The notes under the pieces were generated by a model. That model saw nothing but the letters and a program-made list of their open reading frames with translations. It was not told the DNA's origin and did no database searches. Of a stretch of 64,000 bases of DNA, positions 40,019-48,201 are shown piece after piece. Position numbers and translations under genes: made by a program. Source of the DNA: Aulosira sp. FACHB-615. GTDB taxonomy: Bacteria > Cyanobacteriota > Cyanobacteriia > Cyanobacteriales > Nostocaceae. The stretch is from assembly GCF_014698045.1 (NCBI RefSeq), contig NZ_JACJSE010000019.1, positions 61,163 to 125,162 of the forward strand, written 5' to 3'. Position 1 is the stretch's first letter. The number at the start of each line of letters is the position of its first letter.

Positions 40019-41968
40019 CTAATTGTGGGTAGGGGCGGGACAAGCAAACCAGGACAATAAGGTGGAGTAAAGCTTTAAGGCAATGGGATGACGTTGGAAA
40101 ATTTGATAAATTTCACTGGCGGAAGTTGTACTGACATCTGGACTTTGCCGTGACAGTCGCCGGATGATTTGACTGTGGCGAATCAGCATTTCATGGGATT
40201 TGAGCATATTGTTTGGAGAGGAAATGAAACCTTCTGCTGGGGATATCTTGGTTTTTTGGACAACACTGTTCACGGCAAAATCTGTGATGTCTTGATACTT
40301 CTCAGCATGGGCTACCAAAGAATTAATTGGAATTTGAATCCAGAATTCTGTGCCTTGTCCAGGTTGAGAATGACACTGGAGAATTCCTTGGTGTCTCTCA
40401 ACAATGACTTGGTAGCTGATGGCCATACCTAAGCCAGTGCCTTTACCAATTTCTTTGGTGGTGAAGAAGGGATCATAAATTCGTTGGATGATTTCTTCTT
40501 TCATCCCTGGGCCATTGTCAGCAATGCGAATCACAATCCACTGATGGTCTAGGGTTTGGGTGTGAATGGTGATTTGAGGTTGAGTTAATTGACTGTGGAA
40601 AATTGATTCTTCTAAAGCATCAATGGCATTTGCCAGGATGTTCATAAACACTTGATTTAACTGTCCGGGATAGCACTCTGTTGGGGGAAGTTGGGCATAG
40701 TTTTTGATCACTTGAATTTCTGGGCGATGGGAAGTCGCTTTCAGGCGATGGCGGAGAATCATCAGCGTCCCTTCTATACCGTCGTGGATGTTGACGGTTT
40801 TGATTTGGGCTTCGTCGTGGCGGGAGAAGTTTTTCAGGGATTTGACAATTTCTACAATGCGATCGCTCCCTAGTTTCATAGAATCTAGTAGTTTGGGCAA
40901 ATCCTCACTGATAAACTCCACATCGATATTTTCAACCTCTGATGCCAACTCAGCCGACACCACAGGAAAATTCTTCTGATACTCTTGTAATAAGTGCAGT
41001 AAGTCTTCTGCATACTCAGAAACACAGCGCAAGTTGCCACAAATAAAGTTAACCGGATTGTTGATTTCGTGGGCAACACCGGCTATTAGTTGTCCCAAAC
41101 TGGACATTTTCTCACTTTGAATTAACTGGGTTTGCGCCAGTTGCAAATCTTGTAAAGCCTGCTGGAGTTTTTCTGTTTGGGCTTTGGCTTGGGCGGTTGC
41201 TTGGGTGCTTTGTTCATACAGCACGGCTTTTTCAATGGCGACTGCGGTTTGAGAAGCAAAAATACTCACCAGTTTGAGATGTCCGGCTGTATATGCGTCG
41301 ATTTGATTTGTCCCCAGAGCGATCGCACCTAGTATCCGTTCTTTGGCACGCAGGGGAACACAAATCAGCCCATGAATGTTTTTCTCATCTCCTAAGCGTG
41401 GATCAGTTTGCACATCATTAATCAGTTCTGCACGCCCAGATTGGATAATGTGACCAATAATGCCTGTGGTCGAGGGAATTAGACTCTGCTCAAATAAATT
41501 CCCAAATTGGGCAATTACTTCTAAAGTTGCGGCATCTTCACTCAGCAATAAAATCGTCCCCGCAGATGATTCAATTAATTGACTTATTTCCTGAAGCACG
41601 AGTTGGGCAATTTGTTTGGTATCTAAACTCGTTGTTAGTTGTGTCGATATATCTTGAAATAAATCAATTTCCTGATATCGCTCTAGTAATTCTTTCGCTA
41701 GTTCTTTTTTTTCGGCTTCTTGTTTGGCTAACAGCGACAGTAAGGCTGCAACTGTATGTATTTGTTCTGTCCCAACTACCCAACCAATGTTTTTTCCAGC
41801 AATCTCAATCGGATACCGGTTGTTTGTCGTTTGCGTACCAATACTGAGCAATGGTGTACCATCTAACAGTTCAATCTGAATAGCACTGTTGAGTTGATTG
41901 GCTAAGTTCTGAAGCAGGGATAATAATTCTTTTTTGTTCAGAATTTTTCTTAGGCTAATGATAGACAT
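40019..41968 (-). CDS. GAF-domain sensor histidine kinase
   Basis: The 649-residue cytoplasmic kinase has an N-terminal region of about 100 residues, a GAF domain at about 110-260, a coiled coil, a HisKA-like dimerisation domain with Ala-Gly-Val-Ala-His-Glu-Ile-Asn-Asn-Pro near 297 (phospho-acceptor His), and a HATPase domain with Asp-Asn-Gly-Pro-Gly-Met near 490 and Gly-Lys-Gly-Thr-Gly-Leu-Gly-Met near 515. A C-terminal tail of about 85 residues follows. A strong ribosome site, AGGAGGTGAG, lies 3 bases before the ATG, so the start is firm. It is the first kinase of the operon with the hybrid kinase and the receiver. Confidence 0.92.
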   Translation of the reverse strand: MSIISLRKILNKKELLSLLQNLANQLNSAIQIELLDGTPLLSIGTQTTNNRYPIEIAGKNIGWVVGTEQIHTVAALLSLLAKQEAEKKELAKELLERYQEIDLFQDISTQLTTSLDTKQIAQLVLQEISQLIESSAGTILLLSEDAATLEVIAQFGNLFEQSLIPSTTGIIGHIIQSGRAELINDVQTDPRLGDEKNIHGLICVPLRAKERILGAIALGTNQIDAYTAGHLKLVSIFASQTAVAIEKAVLYEQSTQATAQAKAQTEKLQQALQDLQLAQTQLIQSEKMSSLGQLIAGVAHEINNPVNFICGNLRCVSEYAEDLLHLLQEYQKNFPVVSAELASEVENIDVEFISEDLPKLLDSMKLGSDRIVEIVKSLKNFSRHDEAQIKTVNIHDGIEGTLMILRHRLKATSHRPEIQVIKNYAQLPPTECYPGQLNQVFMNILANAIDALEESIFHSQLTQPQITIHTQTLDHQWIVIRIADNGPGMKEEIIQRIYDPFFTTKEIGKGTGLGMAISYQVIVERHQGILQCHSQPGQGTEFWIQIPINSLVAHAEKYQDITDFAVNSVVQKTKISPAEGFISSPNNMLKSHEMLIRHSQIIRRLSRQSPDVSTTSASEIYQIFQRHPIALKLYSTLLSWFACPAPTHN

Positions 41969-42290
41969 ATCTCACCTCCTCTAAAGAACTTGGATATTTA
42001 CCCGTGAGCCAACCAAGCAAGTGAGGAATTTTAGCCAATCCTGCTGCTAAGTTTTTGCTTTGTAGCAGTTGGATATTTCGTTCAAGGTGTACATTTTTGG
42101 GAAAAATCAAGCCTTGAATGTACAAGTTCTTGAGAATTGTCAGGCGATCGCGTGTAAATACTTCCATAAACTGTGGGAAAACAATGGGGAATTAGTCAGC
42201 ACAGCGAATACCCGATCAACTAAAGTACGACCCCCAGCATCAATCTTCCTAGCAATGATCTAGTCAGTAATTTGCACCGTTGCATCAAAG
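41955..42290 (-). pseudogene. Possible frameshifted gene remnant upstream of the kinase operon
   Basis: A 70-codon frame from ATG 42167 ends at 41955, overlapping the kinase start by 14 bases. Its product (rich in Leu, Lys and Asn) has no recognised motif. Directly upstream, a second frame contains Ile-Asp-Ala-Gly-Gly-Arg-Thr-Leu-Val-Asp-Arg-Val-Phe-Ala-Val-Leu-Thr and breaks off at 42141. A single frame change near 42175 would join the two pieces. That suggests one decayed gene, although the short frame may instead be a real leader protein. The rest of the gap to 42557 has nothing I can name. Confidence 0.35.
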
Positions 42291-42557
42291 TGACCATTGA
42301 TATACTTAGGAACTTTCATCACCGTCTAGGGATCTCATCTTGCTCAATTAAGACTAGTCTTCCCAGAAATGTTAGTTGTATAACTATTAGGTAGATATTG
42401 ATGATTTTTCCCAGCAGTCAAGCTCTTTGTTAATCACCGATTTCTGAATTTTAATATTTATTAAGCAACTTGATGTTAAATTTATCTGTCCACTTACGAA
42501 TTGCTTGACTACACTTAGAAATTAGCAACTGCATTGCTGTCCTTAAGCGTAATTATT

Positions 42558-43763
42558 ATGAATTTATCTTTGAAGCAACTGGCTATTTACTTATCTTTAC
42601 TATTGGTTGGTGGTGGTGCAGGTCTATTTGGTAGTCGCTATCTCCTGACGCAAAATCGCTCATTTCGAGAGTTAAGAAATGTAACAGCAGCTTTACCTCC
42701 AGAATCTGCCACTCCCTCTGCCCCTAGTGGTAGTTTGGGAGCGACTGGTGGAGATAATGTGAATTTTATTGCTACAGCAGTGCAGAAAGTCGGCCCGGCT
42801 GTAGTCCGCATTAATGCAACTCGAAAAGTCGCAAATCCCATCTCTGACGCTTTAAAAAACCCCCTCTTGCGCCGCTTTTTTGGTGATGAAGAACAAGCCA
42901 TTCCCCAGGAACGGATTGAACGCGGCACAGGTTCAGGATTTATTTTGAGTCAAAAAGGTGAATTACTGACAAATGCCCATGTAGTTGCTGATACAGATAC
43001 AGTCCAAGTCACCCTCAAGGATGGTCGGACTTTTGAGGGCAAAGTTATAGGTATTGATACGATTACAGATGTAGCGGTTGTGAAAATTCCTGGTGATAAA
43101 TTGCCGACGGTGAAGCTGGGCAATTCGCAAAATTTGATTCCTGGACAATGGGCGATCGCTATTGGCAATCCTCTGGGTTTAGATAACACTGTTACCATCG
43201 GCATTATCAGCGCCACTGACCGCACCAGCGCCCAAGTTGGTGTACCAGATAAACGTGTAAGTTTCATCCAAACTGATGCAGCTATTAACCCTGGCAATTC
43301 TGGCGGGCCATTGTTAAACGCCCAAGGTGAAGTTATCGGCGTAAATACCGCCATTCGTGCTGATGCCCAAGGATTAGGTTTTGCCATTCCAATTGAAACC
43401 GCCGCCCGTGTGGCTAAAGAATTATTTACTAAAGGGCGGGTAGATCATCCTTTTTTGGGAATTGAAATGGCAGACTTAAACCCCACTAAAAAGCAGCAAA
43501 TTAATCTCGAAAACAAACTCAACATCAAACAAGATTCTGGCGTGGTGATTAAGGGCGTATTAGATAACTCGCCAGCAAAACGGGCTGGTCTGCTTCCTGG
43601 TGACATAATTCAAAAAGTGAACGCAAAACCAGTTAAAACAGCCGCCCAAGTGCAGAAGCTAGTAGAATCCAGCACAGTCGGCGATATCCTCGTACTTGAA
43701 ATCAACCGCAGTGGCAAAATACAGACTTTAAAAGTGCAGTCAGGTGTCTATCCGAAAAAATAG
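42558..43763 (+). CDS. HhoA/HhoB/HtrA-type serine protease
   Basis: This Deg-family periplasmic or thylakoid-lumen protease has 401 residues from ATG 42558. An N-terminal membrane anchor or signal helix spans about 7-25. The trypsin-like domain has His in Thr-Asn-Ala-His-Val-Val, Asp in Ile-Thr-Asp-Val-Ala-Val and Ser in Gly-Asn-Ser-Gly-Gly-Pro. One PDZ domain follows from about 300 to 395 (Val-Ile-Lys-Gly-Val, Ala-Gly-Leu-Leu-Pro-Gly-Asp). Such proteases degrade misfolded envelope proteins under heat or light stress. A paralogue lies at 56109-57332. Upstream in-frame codons exist, but the ATG directly precedes the hydrophobic helix. Confidence 0.93.
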   Translation: MNLSLKQLAIYLSLLLVGGGAGLFGSRYLLTQNRSFRELRNVTAALPPESATPSAPSGSLGATGGDNVNFIATAVQKVGPAVVRINATRKVANPISDALKNPLLRRFFGDEEQAIPQERIERGTGSGFILSQKGELLTNAHVVADTDTVQVTLKDGRTFEGKVIGIDTITDVAVVKIPGDKLPTVKLGNSQNLIPGQWAIAIGNPLGLDNTVTIGIISATDRTSAQVGVPDKRVSFIQTDAAINPGNSGGPLLNAQGEVIGVNTAIRADAQGLGFAIPIETAARVAKELFTKGRVDHPFLGIEMADLNPTKKQQINLENKLNIKQDSGVVIKGVLDNSPAKRAGLLPGDIIQKVNAKPVKTAAQVQKLVESSTVGDILVLEINRSGKIQTLKVQSGVYPKK

Positions 43764-43820
43764 TCAATCGTCCAAGATTTTAGATTTTGGACTTTTCACC
43801 AATCTAAAATCTAAAATTGA

Positions 43821-44168
43821 CTATTGCCCCTCAGACAAGTAATCTAACTGCATTCTTTGTTCCATCTGCCGTAAGAAATACCCCGTCATCATTGCTGATG
43901 CTAATAGCCCAGCCAGATTTTCTCTGTCTGTCGTAATTTGCACGTTGAAGTTTTCTGCGGGTAGCATTCCCACTAGCCCTTGGACGTTTTGGGAAATTAT
44001 TTGCTTAATTTCAGGGCTGACAGACTGGGCGACACGCGCTAACACATCAGGCGACTGATGCTGCAAATACTGGAGTAACTGATTGGGATTTTCCTCAAAG
44101 TTCTCGCCTAGAAGTTGATTCGGGTGTTCCTCGGAGTTGTCATTCAAAAAGTCAGGGTCAAACACCAT
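43821..44168 (-). CDS. DUF760 family protein
   Basis: The 115-residue protein matches the DUF760 pattern seen in cyanobacteria and plastids: Leu-Leu-Gln-Tyr-Leu-Gln, Ser-Pro-Glu-Ile-Lys-Gln-Ile-Ile, Leu-Pro-Ala-Glu-Asn-Phe, and Leu-Ala-Gly-Leu-Leu-Ala-Ser-Ala-Met-Met-Thr-Gly-Tyr-Phe-Leu. It is small, helical and soluble, with an N-terminal Asn/Glu-rich extension of about 30 residues that contains a repeated Asn-Gln-Leu-Leu. The biochemical role is not known to me. It converges with the HhoA gene, and an inverted repeat (AGATTTTAGATTTT and its complement) lies between them. Confidence 0.8.
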   Translation of the reverse strand: MVFDPDFLNDNSEEHPNQLLGENFEENPNQLLQYLQHQSPDVLARVAQSVSPEIKQIISQNVQGLVGMLPAENFNVQITTDRENLAGLLASAMMTGYFLRQMEQRMQLDYLSEGQ

Positions 44169-44257
44169 TGGCAGTCTTTTTTAGCTTAGTTGCTAATTCT
44201 ACTCTAAACCATAGTACAAGGGTAGCGTCTTTTCCACAGGTATGGGTTTTATATCCA

Positions 44258-44359
44258 GGACTTAGCGCCAAGGTTGTATGTGAAGAATGGGTGTAAGGGT
44301 ATAGGGGTATAAGGGTTTTTAAAACCTACACCCTTACACCCCTATACCCCTTAAGTCTT
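44258..44359. repeat. MITE-like element, AGGACTTA ends
   Basis: A second copy of the 10176 family. The ends are AGGACTTAGCGCCAAGG and TTAAGTCTTA, with inner arms GGGTGTAAGGGTATAGGGGT and ACCCCTATACCCC. It lies between DUF760 and scpB. The following 20 bases carry CACCTGTCACCTCTAACC short repeats. Confidence 0.6.
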
Positions 44360-44381
44360 ACTAACCTGTCACCTGTCACCT

Positions 44382-44936
44382 CTAACCTGTTACCTCTTCT
44401 ACCTCATCTTCAATAGCTAGGTCTAATTCTAGTTGCTGTTCTTTAGTGTCAAATGGTTGGGGGAGTTGTTCGATTTGGAAGTACTGATGAAATTTTGGTG
44501 TTACTTGTAGCGAGTAAGAACGGGATTCGTTATCTCGGCGTTTCTTGACAAAACCAAGTTCGACTAATTCTTGAACATGCTGATACGCACCTGAACCCCG
44601 GAGGTTAATCAAGTCGCTTTGCAAAATTGGACTATTGAGAGCGATCGCCGCTAAACTCCTCAATGCGCCTACTCCCAATTCTACCGGAATCAGTGTTTGT
44701 ACTAAATCTTGAAAATCAGTTCTTAGTTGCAGGCTGTAACCATCTGTGGTTTCAACAACTTCTAAGGCGCTATCTCTTCGGGCGTAACTATCTATCAGTT
44801 CGATTATGCCTTCTTGGGCAGTGGCGCGATCGCAAGCTGCATATTCGGCTATTTCACTGAGAGATAAAGGCTTACCCTTCAAATAGAGAATTGCTTCAAT
44901 TTTAGTCGCTGTCTTGGTCGCGGTGGCTGTTTTCAT
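44382..44936 (-). CDS. scpB: Segregation and condensation protein B
   Basis: The 184-residue product is a tandem winged-helix protein of the ScpB family: Ile-Glu-Ala-Ile-Leu-Tyr-Leu-Lys-Gly-Lys-Pro-Leu at the start, then Leu-Ala-Ala-Ile-Ala-Leu-Asn-Ser-Pro-Ile near 95, and Leu-Ile-Asn-Leu-Arg-Gly-Ser-Gly-Ala-Tyr near 112. It joins ScpA and SMC in the bacterial condensin that organises chromosomes. ATG 44936 is chosen; a TTG seven codons upstream is the alternative. The C-terminus is acidic. The upstream 229 bases contain GTCAATAGTCA and AACTGATGACTAGTAACTGA short repeats but no gene. Confidence 0.9.
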   Translation of the reverse strand: MKTATATKTATKIEAILYLKGKPLSLSEIAEYAACDRATAQEGIIELIDSYARRDSALEVVETTDGYSLQLRTDFQDLVQTLIPVELGVGALRSLAAIALNSPILQSDLINLRGSGAYQHVQELVELGFVKKRRDNESRSYSLQVTPKFHQYFQIEQLPQPFDTKEQQLELDLAIEDEVEEVTG

Positions 44937-45186
44937 TGGGTGTGAGTCAATGGTCAATAGTGAGCCAGCGCGGTCTTGGGGGTTCCCCCTATGAGCGACT
45001 GGCGAACCCCGAAGGGGTCAATAGTCAATAGTTATTAGTCATTGGTCACTGACAACTGATGACTAGTAACTGACGATTAACAAGTGTGTGGGATCATACT
45101 TGATTTTGTTGCAAAAGTCAAAAATTTCCTTAACAATTCTTCACATTCTCCTAATCTCCCTTGTCCCCCTTGTCCCCCTGTCTCCC

Positions 45187-45870
45187 TCACCCTCCCCGAT
45201 GACTGATAATAAATTCAGCGATCGCTAAATCCTGGGGAGTAGTAACTTTTAAATTCGTCTCCTCACCTGGAACAATTCGCACTTCAATACCACATCTTTC
45301 AAATAACGCTGCATCGTCCGTCACTTCCCAACCTTGACGAATACCTTCGGCGTGGCACTGTTTCAATAACTGGACATTAAATCCTTGGGGAGTTTGGGCA
45401 GCCCACAAATGTTGTCGGTCAGGCGTACTTTGAATTATGCCAGTTTCATCAACAATTTTAATCGTGTCTTTCACTGGTATAGCTGCAATTAACCCAGCAC
45501 AATGGCGAATTGCTGCTGCACAAGCATTTAGCAAATTTGGTGTAGCCAAACATCTAGCACCATCATGAATTAATACTTGTTCTGCTTCTGGTGGTAACGC
45601 TTGCAAGCCGTTGTAAACCGACTCTTGCCGAGTACTACCACCAATGATAAATTCCACAGGTTTAGTCAGCGACAAATCAGCAATGATATTTTTAAAGTCA
45701 GGCCAGTCACTAGGCTGAGAAATAATTCCTATCCAACTAATAGAACTTGCTGCTTCCGCCGCTAACAAAGTCCAAGCAATAATCGGTTTTGACTGTACCT
45801 CAAGAAAAAGTTTATTGCGGTTACTACCCATTCTTTTACCGACACCGGCAGCAGGAATTAATAAATACAC
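45187..45870 (-). CDS. ispD: 2-C-methyl-D-erythritol 4-phosphate cytidylyltransferase
   Basis: The 227-residue enzyme of the MEP isoprenoid pathway couples CTP to methylerythritol phosphate. It has the CTP-binding loop Pro-Ala-Ala-Gly-Val-Gly-Lys-Arg-Met-Gly at residues 6-15, His-Asp-Gly-Ala-Arg-Cys near 101, Val-Lys-Asp-Thr-Ile-Lys near 133, and Thr-Asp-Asp-Ala-Ala-Leu near 185. The length is normal. In cyanobacteria it supplies precursors of carotenoids and chlorophyll phytol. It is flanked by STRR-type repeats (GGTTAGAGGTTACAGG upstream). Confidence 0.95.
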   Translation of the reverse strand: MYLLIPAAGVGKRMGSNRNKLFLEVQSKPIIAWTLLAAEAASSISWIGIISQPSDWPDFKNIIADLSLTKPVEFIIGGSTRQESVYNGLQALPPEAEQVLIHDGARCLATPNLLNACAAAIRHCAGLIAAIPVKDTIKIVDETGIIQSTPDRQHLWAAQTPQGFNVQLLKQCHAEGIRQGWEVTDDAALFERCGIEVRIVPGEETNLKVTTPQDLAIAEFIISHRGG

Positions 45871-45951
45871 AAGCGTCCTCGATGAGAAAACTAAAGGTTA
45901 GAGGTTACAGGTTAGAGGTTAGAGATTTATAGAGGCATTTTGAACCTAGTC

Positions 45952-46062
45952 CTAGTACAGTTCGGCGTAAATAAACCGACCATAAGGAATTGCTAAAAAG
46001 CTTGTAGTATCCGTATTTTTTCTTTTTCCTTTTGACCTTTTACTTTTGCCTTTTTGTACTAC
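45952..46062. mobile_element. MITE-like element with CTAGTACAG end
   Basis: This is a shorter copy of the 36405-36616 element. It begins with CTAGTACAGTTCGGCGTAAA and ends with TTTTTGTACTA. The two copies share the interior GGAATTGCTAAAA and TTTTTCCTTTTG. It lies between ispD and prk. Confidence 0.6.
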
Positions 46063-46088
46063 TCCCTACTCACCACTCCCATCACTAC

Positions 46089-46133
46089 AAAAATAAAAAG
46101 GGGATGCCCCCGGAAGCACCCCCAAAAAATTTG
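46089..46133 (-). terminator. Rho-independent terminator of prk
   Basis: On the minus strand, the stem GGGGGTGC pairs with GCATCCCC across a short loop and is followed by TTTTTATTTTT, 21 bases after the prk stop codon. Confidence 0.8.
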
Positions 46134-46154
46134 ACACAAACACTGCTGTTTTGT

Positions 46155-47159
46155 TTAGACTTGAACTGCTAGTTTTGCTTCCTTTGATGTTAAACGTTCG
46201 TAGGTGGCACGCATTTTTAGACCTGTCAGCACTTGGAACAAACCAGTTCCATTGTTAGAACCAGGATACTCACGGTGTTGGAGTAACAAGTGAGTCATTT
46301 CACCTTCGTACTTGGTGGATGTGTTGCTGAGATGGTTTTCGATGTAGATGATTTCTTCTAGGTTGTCAAATTGACCATCTACTTCGAGTACTGAGACATA
46401 GCGGCCATAGTAAACATCGGAACCATAGTACAGTTGCATACCTGGATAGGAACAGGTAAGCTTGCGTCCACAAGGAGTCCAGTTAATGGTGGAACCTTCA
46501 TCAAATAAGTAAACAGGAGTGAATCCTTCTTTACCTTCGCGTTGCAACATCCGTACCCGCAAAACTTTGCGTTCGGTGTCGTTTTTGATGAGGTTTGTGG
46601 GCAGTACTTGGAGAACTACGTCAGCGAATTCTCTTTGGGGTTCGATATATTTTGTAAAGTCAGGTTTACGAGAGTTGATAGCAGCTAAAACATCTTCGTA
46701 GCGATGGCCTCTTTCTGCCATATCGCGTTGAATCTTCCAAGCAATTTTAACTTCATCGCTGATATCAAAATAAACGCTGAAATCAAGGAGCGATCGCACC
46801 CGTTCATCATATAAAGGATGTAGACCTTCAACCACAATAATGTGATTTGGTTCTACTATTTCTGGGGGATCAATCAGGCCGGTTTCGTGGTTATAAATCG
46901 GCTTATTAATGGTTTGACCTTCTTTGAGAGCTTTAATTTGCTCATACATCAAGTCAAAATTGTTTGCCCTGGGGTCAAGTGCAGTTATCCCAGTTTCTTT
47001 GCGCTGTTTGCGATCTAAGCAATGATAGTCATCCAAACAGATAACTGTCATAAACTCTTCGCCAAACAAGTCTATTAAACGACGCAAAAAAGTAGATTTG
47101 CCGCACCCGGAGTCTCCGGCTACTCCAATTAGTACCACGCGTTCCGGCTTACTTGTCAT
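46155..47159 (-). CDS. prk: Phosphoribulokinase
   Basis: This 334-residue Calvin-cycle enzyme phosphorylates ribulose 5-phosphate to the Rubisco substrate. It has the P-loop Gly-Val-Ala-Gly-Asp-Ser-Gly-Cys-Gly-Lys-Ser-Thr near residue 12, Cys19 within it, and the second redox Cys in Val-Ile-Cys-Leu-Asp-Asp-Tyr near 41. The C-terminal pair Cys-Gly-Arg-Lys-Leu-Thr-Cys near 230 is also present. The Cys pairs suit thioredoxin control and CP12 binding. A strong ribosome site (AGAGGAGATTT) directly precedes the ATG. The gene is intact and ends in a good terminator. Confidence 0.97.
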   Translation of the reverse strand: MTSKPERVVLIGVAGDSGCGKSTFLRRLIDLFGEEFMTVICLDDYHCLDRKQRKETGITALDPRANNFDLMYEQIKALKEGQTINKPIYNHETGLIDPPEIVEPNHIIVVEGLHPLYDERVRSLLDFSVYFDISDEVKIAWKIQRDMAERGHRYEDVLAAINSRKPDFTKYIEPQREFADVVLQVLPTNLIKNDTERKVLRVRMLQREGKEGFTPVYLFDEGSTINWTPCGRKLTCSYPGMQLYYGSDVYYGRYVSVLEVDGQFDNLEEIIYIENHLSNTSTKYEGEMTHLLLQHREYPGSNNGTGLFQVLTGLKMRATYERLTSKEAKLAVQV

Positions 47160-48201
47160 AAATCTCCTCTAAATACTAAATGTGTCAATCAATAATTTTT
47201 CACACAGCAGATTTTTGAAGCCAGGAGTCTACCCCATTGGTTTTTCCTGTGTTCTTGCTACTCAGCTACATAACTATTATCAGACGGGTGTACAACCAAA
47301 TTAGCGGCTGTTACTCGTCTGAGATTGCCTTATTTTGCAGCTAGTAAGTATTTAATCCTAGTGGTATACTTAATTTTAACAGAATGGGTAATCCTATACA
47401 AGATTTGATATCAGGATGAATCTTGTGGTGCTACTGTCAGATTAATCATTTAAACATAAGTTTTCTCGACACAGCACAAATTTTGTTCTTCACCCATCTT
47501 CTTTGTGAGATAGCTATCTTCCCAGTAGGAGCGGGTATAATTTTGTGATGAAAGCCAAGTTCGGAGATTTACAGTTGCGTAAGTGGTGTTAACTCTCATT
47601 TGCAACATTCATCTTGAAAATCTACCGCAAGAAGGAGTAGATATTGAGCAGTTAGCCTGATGTGCTGAATCGTAATCTTGAGTAAATATTTAAAGTATAA
47701 ATATAAACCTGAACTCCCACTGATTGAAGTTAATCTAAGTTGGATATTCAGTGAAGTTCATGGTCATAGTTTATGTTATCTTTATTTTTCAGCAGGACTG
47801 TTAAAAAAAACATAAAGAAATCAGCAACAAAAGCCAAGTAGTACAGAGTAGAATTCGCCTCTATCAAGCATTAGTTGTAGCTGCTCAAAAGTGTTTGCTT
47901 CGGGTTTGTTGAGGTCGTCAGCAGTGATTTTATCAAAAATAATTCACGAAAAAAAGATTAAATTGACTCATGGTTAACATTCTGTCAGGGACTTATCCTC
48001 TATTTTAGAGGATGAACAGGTGTGTTTATTCCAATACCTGCTTGTCTGGAGCGAGTGTACTTAGCAAGGTATCATTTTTTGATGCCTCTTTCCCAACGCG
48101 CTAGTTTTGGTATCCCAAAATCCGATAAACTAAAATCTGGCTAAGTGATGGGAATAGTTGTTTTTGAAAAACGGTTAAGTAATATCGGAGTGATAGACAG
48201 A
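47160..48201. promoter_or_regulatory. Long shared 5' region between prk and petH
   Basis: The 1042 bases between the divergent prk and petH genes contain no convincing ORF. A hairpin TCCTCTATTTTAGAGGA lies at 47996-48012, about 190 bases before petH. In Anabaena, petH is known to use one constitutive and one NtcA-dependent promoter and a structured leader. I searched by eye for GTA-N8-TAC and found only weak one-mismatch candidates, such as GTATTTAATCCTAG near 47347, so no NtcA box is claimed. Promoters for both genes must lie here. Confidence 0.4.

Noticed and set aside
47347..47360. Possible NtcA box GTATTTAATCCTAG upstream of petH
   Set aside because: The last triplet is TAG rather than TAC, and spacing to a -10 element could not be confirmed.
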